In this document: piece by piece, positions 28,551 to 38,210 of the stretch
How the letters are laid out: the number at the start of each line of letters is the position of its first letter
Numbering within the stretch: position 1 is the first letter of the stretch
Assembly: GCA_018000995.1 (NCBI GenBank)
Contig: JAGNIU010000003.1
Coordinates: forward strand, 1-64,000
From: Bacteroidia bacterium
GTDB taxonomy: Bacteria > Bacteroidota > Bacteroidia > B-17B0 > Aurantibacillaceae
Direction: 5' to 3'
Length of the DNA: 64,000 nucleotides
Made by a program: the position numbers and the translations under genes
Notes under the pieces: model-generated
Told to the model about the DNA's origin: nothing
What the model saw: only the letters and a program-made list of their open reading frames with translations
The model's database searches: none

Positions 28551-28899
28551 AATTACCTAAATCTTCAAAATTTACATCCTTTTCTCCACCGGATTCGCCT
28601 TCTGAAACCGATGAAATAGGAGGGGCGTTTTCGCGAATATTATCTACCGCTTCATTTAAACCATCCATAAATTTTTCGAAATCTTCTTTATATAGAAATA
28701 TTTTATGCTTCTCGTAAAAAAATTTGCCATCCTGGCCAAATCGTTTTTTACTTTCGGTAATAGTTAAATAGTAATCATTACCACGAGTAGATTTAACATC
28801 AAAAAAATAAGTCCGCTTTCCCGCTCTTACTGCTTTTGAGAACAAATCGCTGTCATTGTTCCTATCATTACTCTCGTTTTTTTCAAATTCTTCCGACAT
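28549..28899 (-). CDS. PUR-alpha-like nucleic acid-binding protein (DUF3276)
   Basis: This is a 116-residue cytoplasmic protein. It carries the single PUR repeat typical of Bacteroidota DUF3276 proteins: FSKAVRAGKRTYFFDVKSTR, DYYLTITESKKRF and KHKIFLYKEDFEKFMDGLNE. The N terminus is acidic and polar and the tail is acidic. Known PUR proteins bind single-stranded DNA or RNA; the bacterial member studied structurally forms a dimer. Its specific role here is unknown. It is a single gene with its own terminator. Confidence 0.9.
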   Translation of the reverse strand: MSEEFEKNESNDRNNDSDLFSKAVRAGKRTYFFDVKSTRGNDYYLTITESKKRFGQDGKFFYEKHKIFLYKEDFEKFMDGLNEAVDNIRENAPPISSVSEGESGGEKDVNFEDLGN

Positions 28900-29008
28900 A
28901 GTCTTTTTCCTGTGTTTAGTTCAAGGCAAATATTATTAAAAATTAGTCAGTAATGAAGTCGTGTTAATAATTCGCCCTTTTTGTTAATTACAGCCCTTTA
29001 ACAAATAC

Positions 29009-29021
29009 TTCGGCAAGCTCA
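29009..29021. repeat. REP-like core, second copy
   Basis: TTCGGCAAGCTCA is identical to the inverted core at 27568-27580 and to 62545-62557. It is intergenic, next to the terminator at 29030-29060. Confidence 0.6.
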
Positions 29022-29029
29022 GCACAAGT

Positions 29030-29060
29030 AAAAAGCCCCAACTGTTAGGTCGGGGCTTTT
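29030..29060 (-). terminator. Intrinsic terminator of the first 700-residue paralogue
   Basis: AAAAGCCCC (29031-29039) pairs with GGGGCTTTT (29052-29060) around a 12-nt loop. It lies 20 bp downstream of the stop at 29081. Confidence 0.83.
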
Positions 29061-29080
29061 AATGATTTATGAATTAATTA

Positions 29081-31180
29081 TTATTGAACGATTAACTTTT
29101 TAGTTACAACCGAACCACCAACTTTTACATTATAAAAATAAATACCAGACTTAAAGTTGCTTAAATCGATATTGATTTCGTTTGAACCAACTTGACCGTT
29201 CACTTTGTAAGTATCAACCATTTGACCAATTGAATTGTAGATAACAACTTCAAAGTTTGAAGCCTCTTTTAAACCAACAACAATTGTTGTTGCATCGTTA
29301 GCAGGGTTAGGGAAGTTAGATACATAAAAATTTAAAGCTTCTTCGGTTTTTACACTCACGACCCATGGACACCAAAGTGATTTATATGCCATAGGAGTTA
29401 AACTGAAATTGGAAGGACAAAGTTGAGCACCATCTAAATAAAAGGTGTTTACATCTGTACTGCCATCATAGGTTGGGTTTCTGGTAATTGTAATAGGGAC
29501 TGTATTACAAGTTAAACTTGAACCTGAGGCCGTTCCAGACATGTAATGAAAGTACGCATCAGAATTAATATTAGTAACGCCCATTGTTACATTAATACGG
29601 GGAGTAACTTTATAAGCAACAACATCAAAACCTTTCATCAAGATATCCGGATAAATATTCCATTTAGCGCCAACAACAGTAGAATCTGATTCTGCCCAGC
29701 TATAGAAAATTTTACTTCCATCTGCAGTACGGCTTACTTGAATACGAGCATCGTAACTTATTTTAGAACCTGAACCATTACTCCACGGATTATAGGTATA
29801 GCCAGGCTGTCCAATTAATCCGGAAGGCCCTTCAGTTCCCATGGAGTCAACCATGTGATAATTCCAGCCACCAGATGACTTTGTATAAAAGTCATAAATA
29901 ACAGGATAAAAGAATGGTCCGGTTTCTCTGTAGGAATATTGTTCAGGTCCAAAAGCATAACGGTAATTCAGCGAATCTAAGTGATTACTTGAATGGCCTA
30001 AAACGGTAGTAACAAAATGTAATTGACCATTAACGTCAACCGCCGCATCAAAACCTTCGCTTCCGCTAAAATTAGCACAGATAACGTTTGTATTAGAGGC
30101 GGTAGCATAAGTCCGCTGGTATAACCCCGAAAAATTAACTGGATCTGTAAAATTGTTTGCCGGTAATAAACTCCAGGTTATACCGCTATTAGTCGTAACG
30201 TAAACTATTGGTTGCATGCCATGCATTATTGGACTGGCTCCTAAACGTGAGCCAATCATTACAATGTAACCAACACTACCATTTTCACTCCAAGCTTGTA
30301 AGGCAACATCTTTTAATAGCTTTGTGCCATTTGATGGTTTTGTGTTTACAGGTGGTATAAATGAATCAACACTCCAAACAAATGCCCCTGCATTAAATTG
30401 TCCTTTTACTAATGCTGCACCGCGTAAACCATAAGCAACGTTATTGGTAGCGTTAATGTCGTTTACAATTGTTCCAATAGATCTAGCAAAGCCACCATCA
30501 ATAGTTGTAAAAGAATAACGCGACATAGAATGTTTTTTAAGCGTTGGAGATGAATCTAAAAAAGATTGCTGATCAACTCCAACGATTCCCGGAGTTGTAG
30601 TGCCGGGAGTAGAAAGTTGTTTACTGGCATACCAGTTTCCATCCCAAGCAGAACCTGTTGTAATTGGTCCGCAAGCTACCATCCATATATTATTAATGTT
30701 TGTATTTCCAAGTGGGTTCCACATACCACCTTGCACATAGCGTGTTAAGTTTGTGCTGTTAGTCCATAAACAAGTTTCATTCCAAGTAGTACCAAAATTA
30801 GTTGTGTACAAACCAACAATTGCACTCGAATTATTATTAGTTGCAGCTGTATACGTTGAACTTTTACGCGCAACAAAAGAAACTGCATTTGTTGAAGGAT
30901 TATAGTGTAAAGGATTTGATTGCGAAATTGTATAAGCAAACACATCCATTGAACCTGTAAATAAATTAGCGGTAACTGCAGATGTTTTTGAATGACTATT
31001 AATTACAGGTTTTGTTTTTATAATAGGTTTAATAACAGAAGATGTGTTTTGAGAGGAAGGTAAATTAAAATTAGTAGTGGGAATAATTTCGATAACACTA
31101 TACGACTTCGATTGCTTTCCGTTTTGCGGATAAACATAAAGACTAATTAATAATAAAATGAAAAGTAAATATTTACCCAT
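29081..31180 (-). CDS. T9SS-exported protein of a four-member tandem family, copy 1
   Basis: The protein has 699 residues with an N-terminal signal peptide (about 1-18). The body is one large domain shared by all four paralogues, with landmarks SNPLHYNPSTNAVSFVARK, FAYRA-type aromatic segments, VDSMGTEGPSG, and two Asp-box-like motifs, TTNFGTTWNE and TTNSGITWSL. The type A sorting tail runs from NFPNPANDATTIVV to GIYFYNVKVGGSVVTKKLIV. Asp-boxes suggest a beta-propeller related to sialidase/BNR folds, but the catalytic residues of sialidases are not evident. It is the most diverged member and ends the array. Function is unknown; a surface or secreted binding protein is the reasonable guess. 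Confidence 0.83.
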   Translation of the reverse strand: MGKYLLFILLLISLYVYPQNGKQSKSYSVIEIIPTTNFNLPSSQNTSSVIKPIIKTKPVINSHSKTSAVTANLFTGSMDVFAYTISQSNPLHYNPSTNAVSFVARKSSTYTAATNNNSSAIVGLYTTNFGTTWNETCLWTNSTNLTRYVQGGMWNPLGNTNINNIWMVACGPITTGSAWDGNWYASKQLSTPGTTTPGIVGVDQQSFLDSSPTLKKHSMSRYSFTTIDGGFARSIGTIVNDINATNNVAYGLRGAALVKGQFNAGAFVWSVDSFIPPVNTKPSNGTKLLKDVALQAWSENGSVGYIVMIGSRLGASPIMHGMQPIVYVTTNSGITWSLLPANNFTDPVNFSGLYQRTYATASNTNVICANFSGSEGFDAAVDVNGQLHFVTTVLGHSSNHLDSLNYRYAFGPEQYSYRETGPFFYPVIYDFYTKSSGGWNYHMVDSMGTEGPSGLIGQPGYTYNPWSNGSGSKISYDARIQVSRTADGSKIFYSWAESDSTVVGAKWNIYPDILMKGFDVVAYKVTPRINVTMGVTNINSDAYFHYMSGTASGSSLTCNTVPITITRNPTYDGSTDVNTFYLDGAQLCPSNFSLTPMAYKSLWCPWVVSVKTEEALNFYVSNFPNPANDATTIVVGLKEASNFEVVIYNSIGQMVDTYKVNGQVGSNEINIDLSNFKSGIYFYNVKVGGSVVTKKLIVQ

Positions 31181-31243
31181 TTATGAATCGGTTAACGTTA
31201 TATGAAGTTACAAAAAAACAGATTGTTTTCACAGAACTCCCTA

Positions 31244-31280
31244 AATAAAAAAGCCCCTCTGCCTAAGGAAGAGGGGCTTT
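31244..31280 (-). terminator. Intrinsic terminator after paralogue copy 2
   Basis: AAAGCCCCTCT (31250-31260) pairs with AGAGGGGCTTT (31270-31280), T-run on the minus strand. It separates copy 2 from copy 1. Confidence 0.87.
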
Positions 31281-31299
31281 AATTATATTGAATGGAGGA

Positions 31300-33402
31300 T
31301 TATTGAATAACTAATTTCTTAGTTACAACTGAACCACCAACTTTTACGTTGTAGAAATAAATACCAGAGTTAAAGTTGCTTAAATCGATATTGATTTCGT
31401 TAGCACCTGCTTGTCCGGTCACTTTATAAGTATCAACCATTTGACCAATTGAGTTGTAAATTACCACTTCAAAATTTGAAGCATCTTTTAAACCAACAAC
31501 AATTGTAGTTGCATCGTTAGCAGGGTTAGGGAAGTTTAATACTTCGAAGTTAACCGTTGCTTGGTTAGTAATTCCAACACCAAAACCTTTTGGCGACATT
31601 GGGTTGATAGTAAAGTTAGCAGCACATGCTGTACCGTTATCTAAGTAATAAGTATCAACTTGTGCATCTCCGTTGTATGTTCCGTTTCTTGTAATTGTAA
31701 AAGGAACAGTCATACAACCAGAACTTGAACCAGCCGCTTTGTTACTCATGTAATGGAAATAAGCATCAGAGTTCATGTTAGTAGTACCTAATGTAATGTT
31801 ATATCGTGGAGTAACTTTTTTATTTACTACATCATAACCTTTCATTTGAATATCAGGATAAATATTCCATTTTACCCCTGTAACTCCTGTATCAGATTCT
31901 GTCCAGCTATAGAAAATTTTCTGACCATCCGGAGTACGGCTAACTTGAATACGAGCATCCAAGTCGTATTTAGCAGTGGCACTTGTCCAAGGATTACTTC
32001 CGTAACCTGGTTGTCCGCTAACACCTGAAGGGCCTTCAGTTCCCATTGAATCAACCATGTGATAATCCCAACCGCCTGATAGAGTTGTATAGAAATCATA
32101 AATAATAGGGTAACCGAATGGACCAGAATTATCATACGAATATTGCTCTGTTCCGAAAACATAACGGTAACCTAAAGAGTCATTATGACTATAATAGTGT
32201 CCGTAAGCCATAGTTGCTAAATGTAATTGACCATTAACGTCAACAGCAGCATCATAACCTTCGCTTCCGCTAAAGTTAGCGCAAGTAACGTTCGTGTTAG
32301 TGTTTAAAGGGTACATACGATCCCACACACCTTTAAAATTAATTGGATCAGCGAAATCATTAGCAGGTAATAAACTCCAGCTAGAGCCGCTGTTAGTTGT
32401 GATATAAACTAGTGGTTGCATGCCTTTCATGGCAGTTGAAGTGCCAGCTCTTGATCCGTACATAATAACGTAACCAACATTGCCATTTTCGCTCCAAGCA
32501 GCAATAGGAGTTGTAGTACCGAGAAGTGGACTTCCGTCAGATCTTGTATTTACAGGAGGAATAAATGAATCTACGCTCCATACAAAAGAACCTGCGTTAA
32601 ACTGCCCTTTAACTAAAAGCGCACCACGAAGACCGAAAGCGGCATTAGTTGTTCCAGCTGGGTCTGCAACGATGTTAGCCATTGAGCGAACTAAACCACC
32701 ATCAATAGCACAAAAAGAGTTACGTGACATGTAGTGACCAGGCATGAAACCACCTTGGTAATATGAAGATTGCATATCAATTCCGGGAGTAGTGTTACCG
32801 GGAGTTGTAATTTGCTTGCTTGTGTACCAGTTACCATTTGTAGTACCACCCCAACCACCGGCTCCGCTGGTAAAAGGACCTGTACCTACTAAGTAAGCGT
32901 TATTGATATTTGTATTTCCAAGCGGGTTAAAAATACCACCTTGAGGGTAACGCGCTAAATCATTAGCATTTGCCCAAATACAAGTTTCATTCCAGCTAAC
33001 ACCTAAGTCAGTTGAATATAAACCAACAATTGTACCTGAGTTACTGTTTGACGATGCATTGTAAGTAGTGCTCTTACGCGCAATCATACTTACTGCATTT
33101 GTTGCAGGGTTGTATTGTAATGGTTCTTGTTGTGGAACTAAGTAACCTAAAACATTCATTGACCCGGTAAATAAATTTGCATTAGCAATTTTACTGTTAA
33201 TGTTTGTTTTAACTACGTTTTTCGCTTTCTTAATAGGTGTGTTGAAAGTAGAAGTTGAACTTTGCGATAAACTAGGTTCAGCCCAATCGTACTTTTTCAA
33301 TTTTGTTTCAAGTACACCGCTTGGTTTTACCATTCTGGTGTTTTGTGAATACGAACTCATAGCTACTATGAATGCAGATCCAAAAAGTAAATATCTCTTC
33401 AT
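31300..33402 (-). CDS. T9SS-exported protein of a four-member tandem family, copy 2
   Basis: The protein has 700 residues: signal peptide (MKRYLLFGSAFIVAMSSYSQ), the shared family body (EPLQYNPATNAVSMIARKS, STDLGVSWNETC, TTNSGSSWSLLPAND, VDSMGTEGPSGVSG) and the type A tail NFPNPANDATTIVVGLKDAS ... FYNVKVGGSVVTKKLVIQ. Compared with the other copies it has several private changes, including a Gly-rich insertion near GAGGWGGTTNGNWYTSKQ. A TACCTTTA box lies 25 bp upstream of its ATG (33427-33434), so each paralogue is probably transcribed separately. Enzymatic function cannot be assigned. Confidence 0.83.
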   Translation of the reverse strand: MKRYLLFGSAFIVAMSSYSQNTRMVKPSGVLETKLKKYDWAEPSLSQSSTSTFNTPIKKAKNVVKTNINSKIANANLFTGSMNVLGYLVPQQEPLQYNPATNAVSMIARKSTTYNASSNSNSGTIVGLYSTDLGVSWNETCIWANANDLARYPQGGIFNPLGNTNINNAYLVGTGPFTSGAGGWGGTTNGNWYTSKQITTPGNTTPGIDMQSSYYQGGFMPGHYMSRNSFCAIDGGLVRSMANIVADPAGTTNAAFGLRGALLVKGQFNAGSFVWSVDSFIPPVNTRSDGSPLLGTTTPIAAWSENGNVGYVIMYGSRAGTSTAMKGMQPLVYITTNSGSSWSLLPANDFADPINFKGVWDRMYPLNTNTNVTCANFSGSEGYDAAVDVNGQLHLATMAYGHYYSHNDSLGYRYVFGTEQYSYDNSGPFGYPIIYDFYTTLSGGWDYHMVDSMGTEGPSGVSGQPGYGSNPWTSATAKYDLDARIQVSRTPDGQKIFYSWTESDTGVTGVKWNIYPDIQMKGYDVVNKKVTPRYNITLGTTNMNSDAYFHYMSNKAAGSSSGCMTVPFTITRNGTYNGDAQVDTYYLDNGTACAANFTINPMSPKGFGVGITNQATVNFEVLNFPNPANDATTIVVGLKDASNFEVVIYNSIGQMVDTYKVTGQAGANEINIDLSNFNSGIYFYNVKVGGSVVTKKLVIQ

Positions 33403-33426
33403 GTTTAAATTATTTGGTTAATGAAA

Positions 33427-33434
33427 TAAAGGTA
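33427..33434 (-). promoter_or_regulatory. Putative -7 element of paralogue copy 2
   Basis: TACCTTTA on the minus strand is a near match to TAnnTTTG, 24 bp before the ATG, and corresponds in position to TATCTTTA boxes upstream of copies 3 and 4. Confidence 0.4.
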
Positions 33435-33471
33435 AGAAAAAAAACGCTTCAAATAATGTGCGTTTGTTAAA

Positions 33472-33505
33472 ATAAAAAACCCCCGACTTGGTAGCCGGGG
33501 GTTTT
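33472..33505 (-). terminator. Intrinsic terminator after paralogue copy 3
   Basis: AAAACCCCCG (33476-33485) pairs with CGGGGGTTTT (33496-33505). The hairpin and its loop are identical to the one at 35671-35700, showing that the terminator was copied with the gene. Confidence 0.88.
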
Positions 33506-33523
33506 AATTATATGGATTAAGTA

Positions 33524-35599
33524 TTATTGAATAACTAATTTCTTAGTTACTACAGAATTTCCAACTTTTACGTTGTAGAAATAAATACCAGAATTAAAGC
33601 TGCTTAAGTCGATGTTGATTTCGTTTGAACCAACGTGACCATTTACTTTGTAAGTATCAACCATTTGACCGATTGAGTTATAAAGAACAACTTCAAAATT
33701 AGAAGCGTTTTGTAAACCAACAACAATTGTAGTTGCCGCGTTAGCAGGGTTAGGGAAGTTCAATACTTCAAAATTTAAACTTTCCTTATCTTGTAAAGCA
33801 GTTATACATGATTGTTTAGGAGACATTGCAGCTATACTAAAGCTTGTTGGACAAGCCTGAGCACCGCTAATATACCAAGTATCCACGTCGATACCACCAT
33901 TAAGTGTAGAGTTACGAGCGATAGTGAAAGGAACTTCAAAACAACCTGTGGTATTTACCGCTTTGTTACTCATGTATTGGTAATAAGCATCAGAGTTCAT
34001 GTTAGCAACACCCATTGTTAAGTTCATACGAGGAGTAACCATTTTACTGGTTACGTCGTAACCTTTCATCATTAGGTCAGGATAGATATTCCATTTTACA
34101 CCTGCAACAGTAGAATCTGATTCTGTCCAACTATAGAAAATTTTGCTTCCATCAACAGAACGGCTAATTTGAATACGAGCATCTAAGTCCATTTTCGCTC
34201 CAGAACCGTCACTCCATGGGTTACTTCCGTAACCTGGTTGTCCGCTAGTTCCTGAAGGACCTTCAGTTCCCATTGAATCAACCATGTGATAATCCCAACC
34301 GCCAGATAGAGTTGTGTAGAAGTCATAAATAATAGGGTAATCAAAAGGACCAGTGTTACCATAAGAATATTGCTCAGTTCCGAATACATTTCTGTAATTT
34401 AAAGTATCAACGTGAGTACTAGTGTGACCATAAACCATAGAAGCTAAGTGTAATTGACCGTTCATGTCAACTGTAGCATCAAAACCTTCGCTTCCGCTAA
34501 AGTTAGGACAGATAATAGTCGAATTAGAGTTGATAGGATATAAACGATCAGTTAAACCTCTAAATTCACAAGTAAAATCTTTAGCAGGTAATAAACTCCA
34601 GCTTGCACCACTATTTGTAGTGATATAAACGATTGGTTGGTAACCACTCATTTGAGGAGGAGTTCCGGCTCTTGAACCTAAAATAACTACGTAACCTACA
34701 TTTCCATTTTCGCTCCATGCTTGAATAGGCACCCCGTAAATTAATTTACTACCATCAGTTCTATTGTTTACCGGAGGAACAAATGAGTCAACACTCCAAA
34801 CAAAAGCACCAGCATTAAATTGACCTTTTACCATTGCAGCACCACGTAAACCGTAACCTAAATTACTAGAAGTGTTATTAATATCGTTTACAATTGTAGC
34901 CATTGAACGCGCAAAACCACCGTCAATAGTTGCAAATGTGTAACGAGACATAGCATGTTTTTTAATAGTTGGAGTAGCGTCCATGTGAGACTGTTGATCA
35001 ACTCCCGGAGAGTTTGTTCCCGGAACTGAAAGTTGCTTACTAGCATACCAGTTACCATCCCAAGCACCCGCAGTGATAGGACCAGAACCAACGATATAAG
35101 CGTTGTTGATGTTAGAGTTACCAAGAGGATTCCAAATACCACCGTTCGGGTAACGAGCTAAATTTGTAGCGTTAGTCCACATACAAGTTTCATCCCAAGT
35201 AGTACCTAAGTTAGTTGAATATAAACCAACAATTGTACCAGAATTACTATTCGAAGAAGCAGTATATGTTGAACTTTTACGAGCAACAAATGATACCGCA
35301 TTAACTCCAGGATTGTACTGTAACGGATCAGATTGTGATACTAAGTAACCAAACACGTTCATTGAACCTGTAAACGGATTAACCGCAACCGCAGAGGTTT
35401 TTAGGTTACTGTTAATAGAAGGCTTAGCCTTTTTAACCGGACCTGTAAAAGTAGTTGAGTTTGTAGACCCACCTTCTTTAAAGTCAAGTTTTTTTGGTGA
35501 TATCTGAATAATGCCACTAGGCTTCGTCAGCTTAGCATTTTGTGAATAGGCACTCATAGCTACTATGAATGCAGATCCAAAAAGTAAATATTTCTTCAT
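33524..35599 (-). CDS. T9SS-exported protein of a four-member tandem family, copy 3
   Basis: The protein has 691 residues. Its signal peptide, MKKYLLFGSAFIVAMSAYSQ, is almost the same as that of copy 2. The body is closest to copy 4 (shared KKLDFKEGGS, SDPLQYNPGVNAVSFVARK, YSTNLGTTWDETC, VDSMGTEGPSGTSGQPGYG). The tail is a type A sorting domain (NFPNPANAATTIVVGLQNAS ... FYNVKVGNSVVTKKLVIQ). A short stretch is missing after TTNSGASWSLLPAKDFT relative to the other copies (the NF/IDFKGVWDR region is shortened). It lies 118 bp downstream of copy 4 with its own -7-like box. Confidence 0.83.
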   Translation of the reverse strand: MKKYLLFGSAFIVAMSAYSQNAKLTKPSGIIQISPKKLDFKEGGSTNSTTFTGPVKKAKPSINSNLKTSAVAVNPFTGSMNVFGYLVSQSDPLQYNPGVNAVSFVARKSSTYTASSNSNSGTIVGLYSTNLGTTWDETCMWTNATNLARYPNGGIWNPLGNSNINNAYIVGSGPITAGAWDGNWYASKQLSVPGTNSPGVDQQSHMDATPTIKKHAMSRYTFATIDGGFARSMATIVNDINNTSSNLGYGLRGAAMVKGQFNAGAFVWSVDSFVPPVNNRTDGSKLIYGVPIQAWSENGNVGYVVILGSRAGTPPQMSGYQPIVYITTNSGASWSLLPAKDFTCEFRGLTDRLYPINSNSTIICPNFSGSEGFDATVDMNGQLHLASMVYGHTSTHVDTLNYRNVFGTEQYSYGNTGPFDYPIIYDFYTTLSGGWDYHMVDSMGTEGPSGTSGQPGYGSNPWSDGSGAKMDLDARIQISRSVDGSKIFYSWTESDSTVAGVKWNIYPDLMMKGYDVTSKMVTPRMNLTMGVANMNSDAYYQYMSNKAVNTTGCFEVPFTIARNSTLNGGIDVDTWYISGAQACPTSFSIAAMSPKQSCITALQDKESLNFEVLNFPNPANAATTIVVGLQNASNFEVVLYNSIGQMVDTYKVNGHVGSNEINIDLSSFNSGIYFYNVKVGNSVVTKKLVIQ

Positions 35600-35624
35600 G
35601 TTTAAGTTATTTGGTTAATTAAAA

Positions 35625-35632
35625 TAAAGATA
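35625..35632 (-). promoter_or_regulatory. Putative -7 element of paralogue copy 3
   Basis: TATCTTTA on the minus strand, 25 bp before the ATG. The same octamer occurs upstream of copy 4 at 37840-37847. No clear -33 element. Confidence 0.42.
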
Positions 35633-35665
35633 CGTAAAAAAATGCTTAATAATGTGTGTTTGTTA

Positions 35666-35700
35666 AATAAAAAACCCCCGACTTGGTAGCCGGGGGTTTT
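35666..35700 (-). terminator. Intrinsic terminator after paralogue copy 4
   Basis: AAAACCCCCG (35671-35680) pairs with CGGGGGTTTT (35691-35700). It is identical in stem and loop to the terminator after copy 3. Confidence 0.88.
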
Positions 35701-35718
35701 AATATATTGAATTGAGTA

Positions 35719-37803
35719 TTATTGAATAACTAATTTCTTAGTTACAACTGAATTTCCAACTTTTACGTTATAGAAATAAACACCAGAGTTAAAGCTGCTT
35801 AAGTCGATGTTGATTTCGTTTGAACCAACTTGACCATTTACTTTATAAGTATCAACCATTTGACCGATTGAGTTATAAAGAACAACTTCAAAGTTTGAAG
35901 CATCTTTTAATCCTACAACAATAGTAGTTGCAGCGTTAGCTGGGTTAGGGAAGTTTAATACTTCAAAATTAACTGTAGAAGCATTAGCAACACCAACACC
36001 TAAACCTTTTGGTGACATTGGGTTTAATGTAAAGTTTGAAGGGCAAGCTTGAGCACCGCTTACGTACCAAGTATCAACGTTAACACCACCATTAAGAGTT
36101 GCGTTACGGGTAATAGTAAACGGAACTTCATAACAACCTGTAGTATTTGCTGCTTTTGGACTCATGTATTGGTAATAAGCATCAGAGTTCATGTTAGTAA
36201 CACCAAGTGTTAAGTTCATACGAGGAGTAACTTTTTTAGCTACTACATCATAACCTTTCATCATGATATCAGGATAGATATTCCATTTAACACCAGCAAC
36301 AGTTGAATCTGATTCTGTCCAGCTATAGAAAATTTTACTTCCATCAGCAGTACGGCTAATTTGAATACGAGCATCTAAATCCATTTTCGCACCAGAACCA
36401 TCGCTCCATGGGTTACTTCCGTAACCTGGTTGACCGCTTGTACCTGAAGGACCTTCAGTTCCCATTGAATCTACCATGTGGTAATCCCAACCGCCAGAAG
36501 TTTTTGTATAGAAGTCATAAATAATAGGATAATCAAATGGACCAGTGTTACCATAAGAATACTGCTCAGTTCCAAATACGTTTCTGTAACCTAAAGTATC
36601 AACATGAGTACTAATGTGACCATAAGTCATAGTAGCTATGTGTAATTGTCCGTTAATATCAACTGTTGCATCAAAACCTTCGCTTCCGCTAAAGTTAGGA
36701 CAGATAATAGCTGTATTAGAATTGATTGGATATAAACGATCCCACACACCTTTGAAATCAATTGGATTAGCAAAATCATTAGCAGGTAATAAACTCCAGC
36801 TTGTACCACTGTTAGTAGTGATATAAACGATTGGTTGATAACCACTCATTTGAGCATTAGTACCAGCTCTTGAACCAACTAACACAACGTAGCCTACAGC
36901 TCCGTTTTCACTCCATGCTTGAATAGGAGTACTTGTTAAAAGTTTAGTTCCAGCTGTGTTAGAATTTACCGGAGGACAGAAAGAGTCAACGCTCCAAACA
37001 AAAGCACCAGCGTTAAATTGACCTTTCACCATTGCAGCACCACGCATACCAAATCCATTAGGACCAGCTGCTGTACTATTTGGATCGTTAGCAACAAGAG
37101 CTATAGAACGCGCAAAACCACCGTCAATAGTACTAAATGAATAACGAGAAAACTCATGCTTTTTAAGAGATGTAGAGGCGTTAGTAACTGATTGTTGATC
37201 AGTACCAGCAGTAGTGTTACCAGGAGTAGTAATTTGCTTACTAGCATACCAGTTTCCATCCCAAGTGCTACCTGTAGTGTAAGGGCCAGCACCAACGATA
37301 TAAGCGTTGTTGATGTTAGAGTTACCAAGTGGATTCCAAATACCACCGTTCGGGTAACGAGCTAAATTTGTAGCATTAGCCCACAAACAAGTTTCATCCC
37401 AAGTAGTACCTAAGTTAGTTGAATATAAACCAACAATTGTTCCTGAGTTGCTATTAGAAGATGCAGTATAAGTTCCGTTTTTACGTGCAACAAATGATAC
37501 TGCATTAACTCCAGGGTTGTACTGTAATGGATCTGATTGAGATACTATGTAGCCAAACACGTTCATTGAACCTGTAAACATATTAACCGCAACTGCAGAT
37601 GTTTTTAGGTTGTTCTTAATTGCTGGTTTAGCTTTTTTAACCGGACCAGTAAATGAAGTAGAGTTCATAGAACCACCTTCTTTAAAGTCAAGTTTTTTTG
37701 GTGTAATCTGAATAATACCGCTTGGCTTATTCATCTTAGCATTTTGTGAAAACGCGCTAATAGCTACTAAAAGCGCACCTCCGATGAGTAGATGTTTTTT
37801 CAT
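35719..37803 (-). CDS. T9SS-exported protein of a four-member tandem family, copy 4
   Basis: The protein has 694 residues and is the first of the array in transcription order. It has a signal peptide (MKKHLLIGGALLVAISAFSQ), the family body (SDPLQYNPGVNAVSFVARKN, STNLGTTWDETCLW, TTNSGTSWSLLPANDFANP, VDSMGTEGPSGTSGQPGYG) and a type A tail nearly identical to copy 3. The tail and the mid-region are far more alike between copies 3 and 4 than to copies 1 and 2, indicating the most recent duplication. The promoter at 37840-37869 is the best of the array. Confidence 0.83.
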   Translation of the reverse strand: MKKHLLIGGALLVAISAFSQNAKMNKPSGIIQITPKKLDFKEGGSMNSTSFTGPVKKAKPAIKNNLKTSAVAVNMFTGSMNVFGYIVSQSDPLQYNPGVNAVSFVARKNGTYTASSNSNSGTIVGLYSTNLGTTWDETCLWANATNLARYPNGGIWNPLGNSNINNAYIVGAGPYTTGSTWDGNWYASKQITTPGNTTAGTDQQSVTNASTSLKKHEFSRYSFSTIDGGFARSIALVANDPNSTAAGPNGFGMRGAAMVKGQFNAGAFVWSVDSFCPPVNSNTAGTKLLTSTPIQAWSENGAVGYVVLVGSRAGTNAQMSGYQPIVYITTNSGTSWSLLPANDFANPIDFKGVWDRLYPINSNTAIICPNFSGSEGFDATVDINGQLHIATMTYGHISTHVDTLGYRNVFGTEQYSYGNTGPFDYPIIYDFYTKTSGGWDYHMVDSMGTEGPSGTSGQPGYGSNPWSDGSGAKMDLDARIQISRTADGSKIFYSWTESDSTVAGVKWNIYPDIMMKGYDVVAKKVTPRMNLTLGVTNMNSDAYYQYMSPKAANTTGCYEVPFTITRNATLNGGVNVDTWYVSGAQACPSNFTLNPMSPKGLGVGVANASTVNFEVLNFPNPANAATTIVVGLKDASNFEVVLYNSIGQMVDTYKVNGQVGSNEINIDLSSFNSGVYFYNVKVGNSVVTKKLVIQ

Positions 37804-38210
37804 GTTATTTTATTTATTTGTGTTTTTTAATTAAGTTTCTAAAGATACTAATAAAGCCTAAATAGCAAAAAAAAGATTTTTAACAGTTTCATAACTAAAA
37901 AAGAACATTCATGTGCTTTTTTAATAGTAGAATTTAGCGCCTCTTTTTTTTAAATAAATTGATTAGGAACCCAATAAATTCAAGTTATAATTGTTAAAAA
38001 GTCTCTTTTTCGAAATTAAGTCAATTTCTAAGCCAGCCGATTGTCATATTAATGTCATGAATTTTAATCCTAAAACAAATTGTACCAAAATGTTTAGTTT
38101 AATAAACAGTCCCGGGGATGGGATAATCTAAGTTACTGAAGAAATTTCGTTTTTACAAATTATTTTTGATTTTTATTTTCATAAAAAATAACGCACTAAA
38201 AACAAAGGAG
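37804..38210. other. 407-bp gene-free region with promoter of copy 4
   Basis: No ORF or RNA gene is recognisable. It contains the copy 4 promoter near its left end and a direct repeat TGTCAT-ATTAA-TGTCAT near 38043-38058. No strong terminator was seen for the gene ending at 38211; only a weak AT-rich fold follows it. Confidence 0.5.
37840..37869 (-). promoter_or_regulatory. Promoter of paralogue copy 4
   Basis: On the minus strand TTTG (37866-37869) lies 18 nt before TATCTTTA (37840-37847), about 37 bp upstream of the ATG. It fits the Bacteroidota consensus except for the last base of the -7 box. Confidence 0.6.

Noticed and set aside
29081-37803. Calling the four paralogues sialidases because of Asp-box-like motifs
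   Set aside because: Only two weak Asp-boxes per protein and no arginine triad or catalytic Tyr/Glu arrangement could be identified, so only a possible propeller fold is stated.
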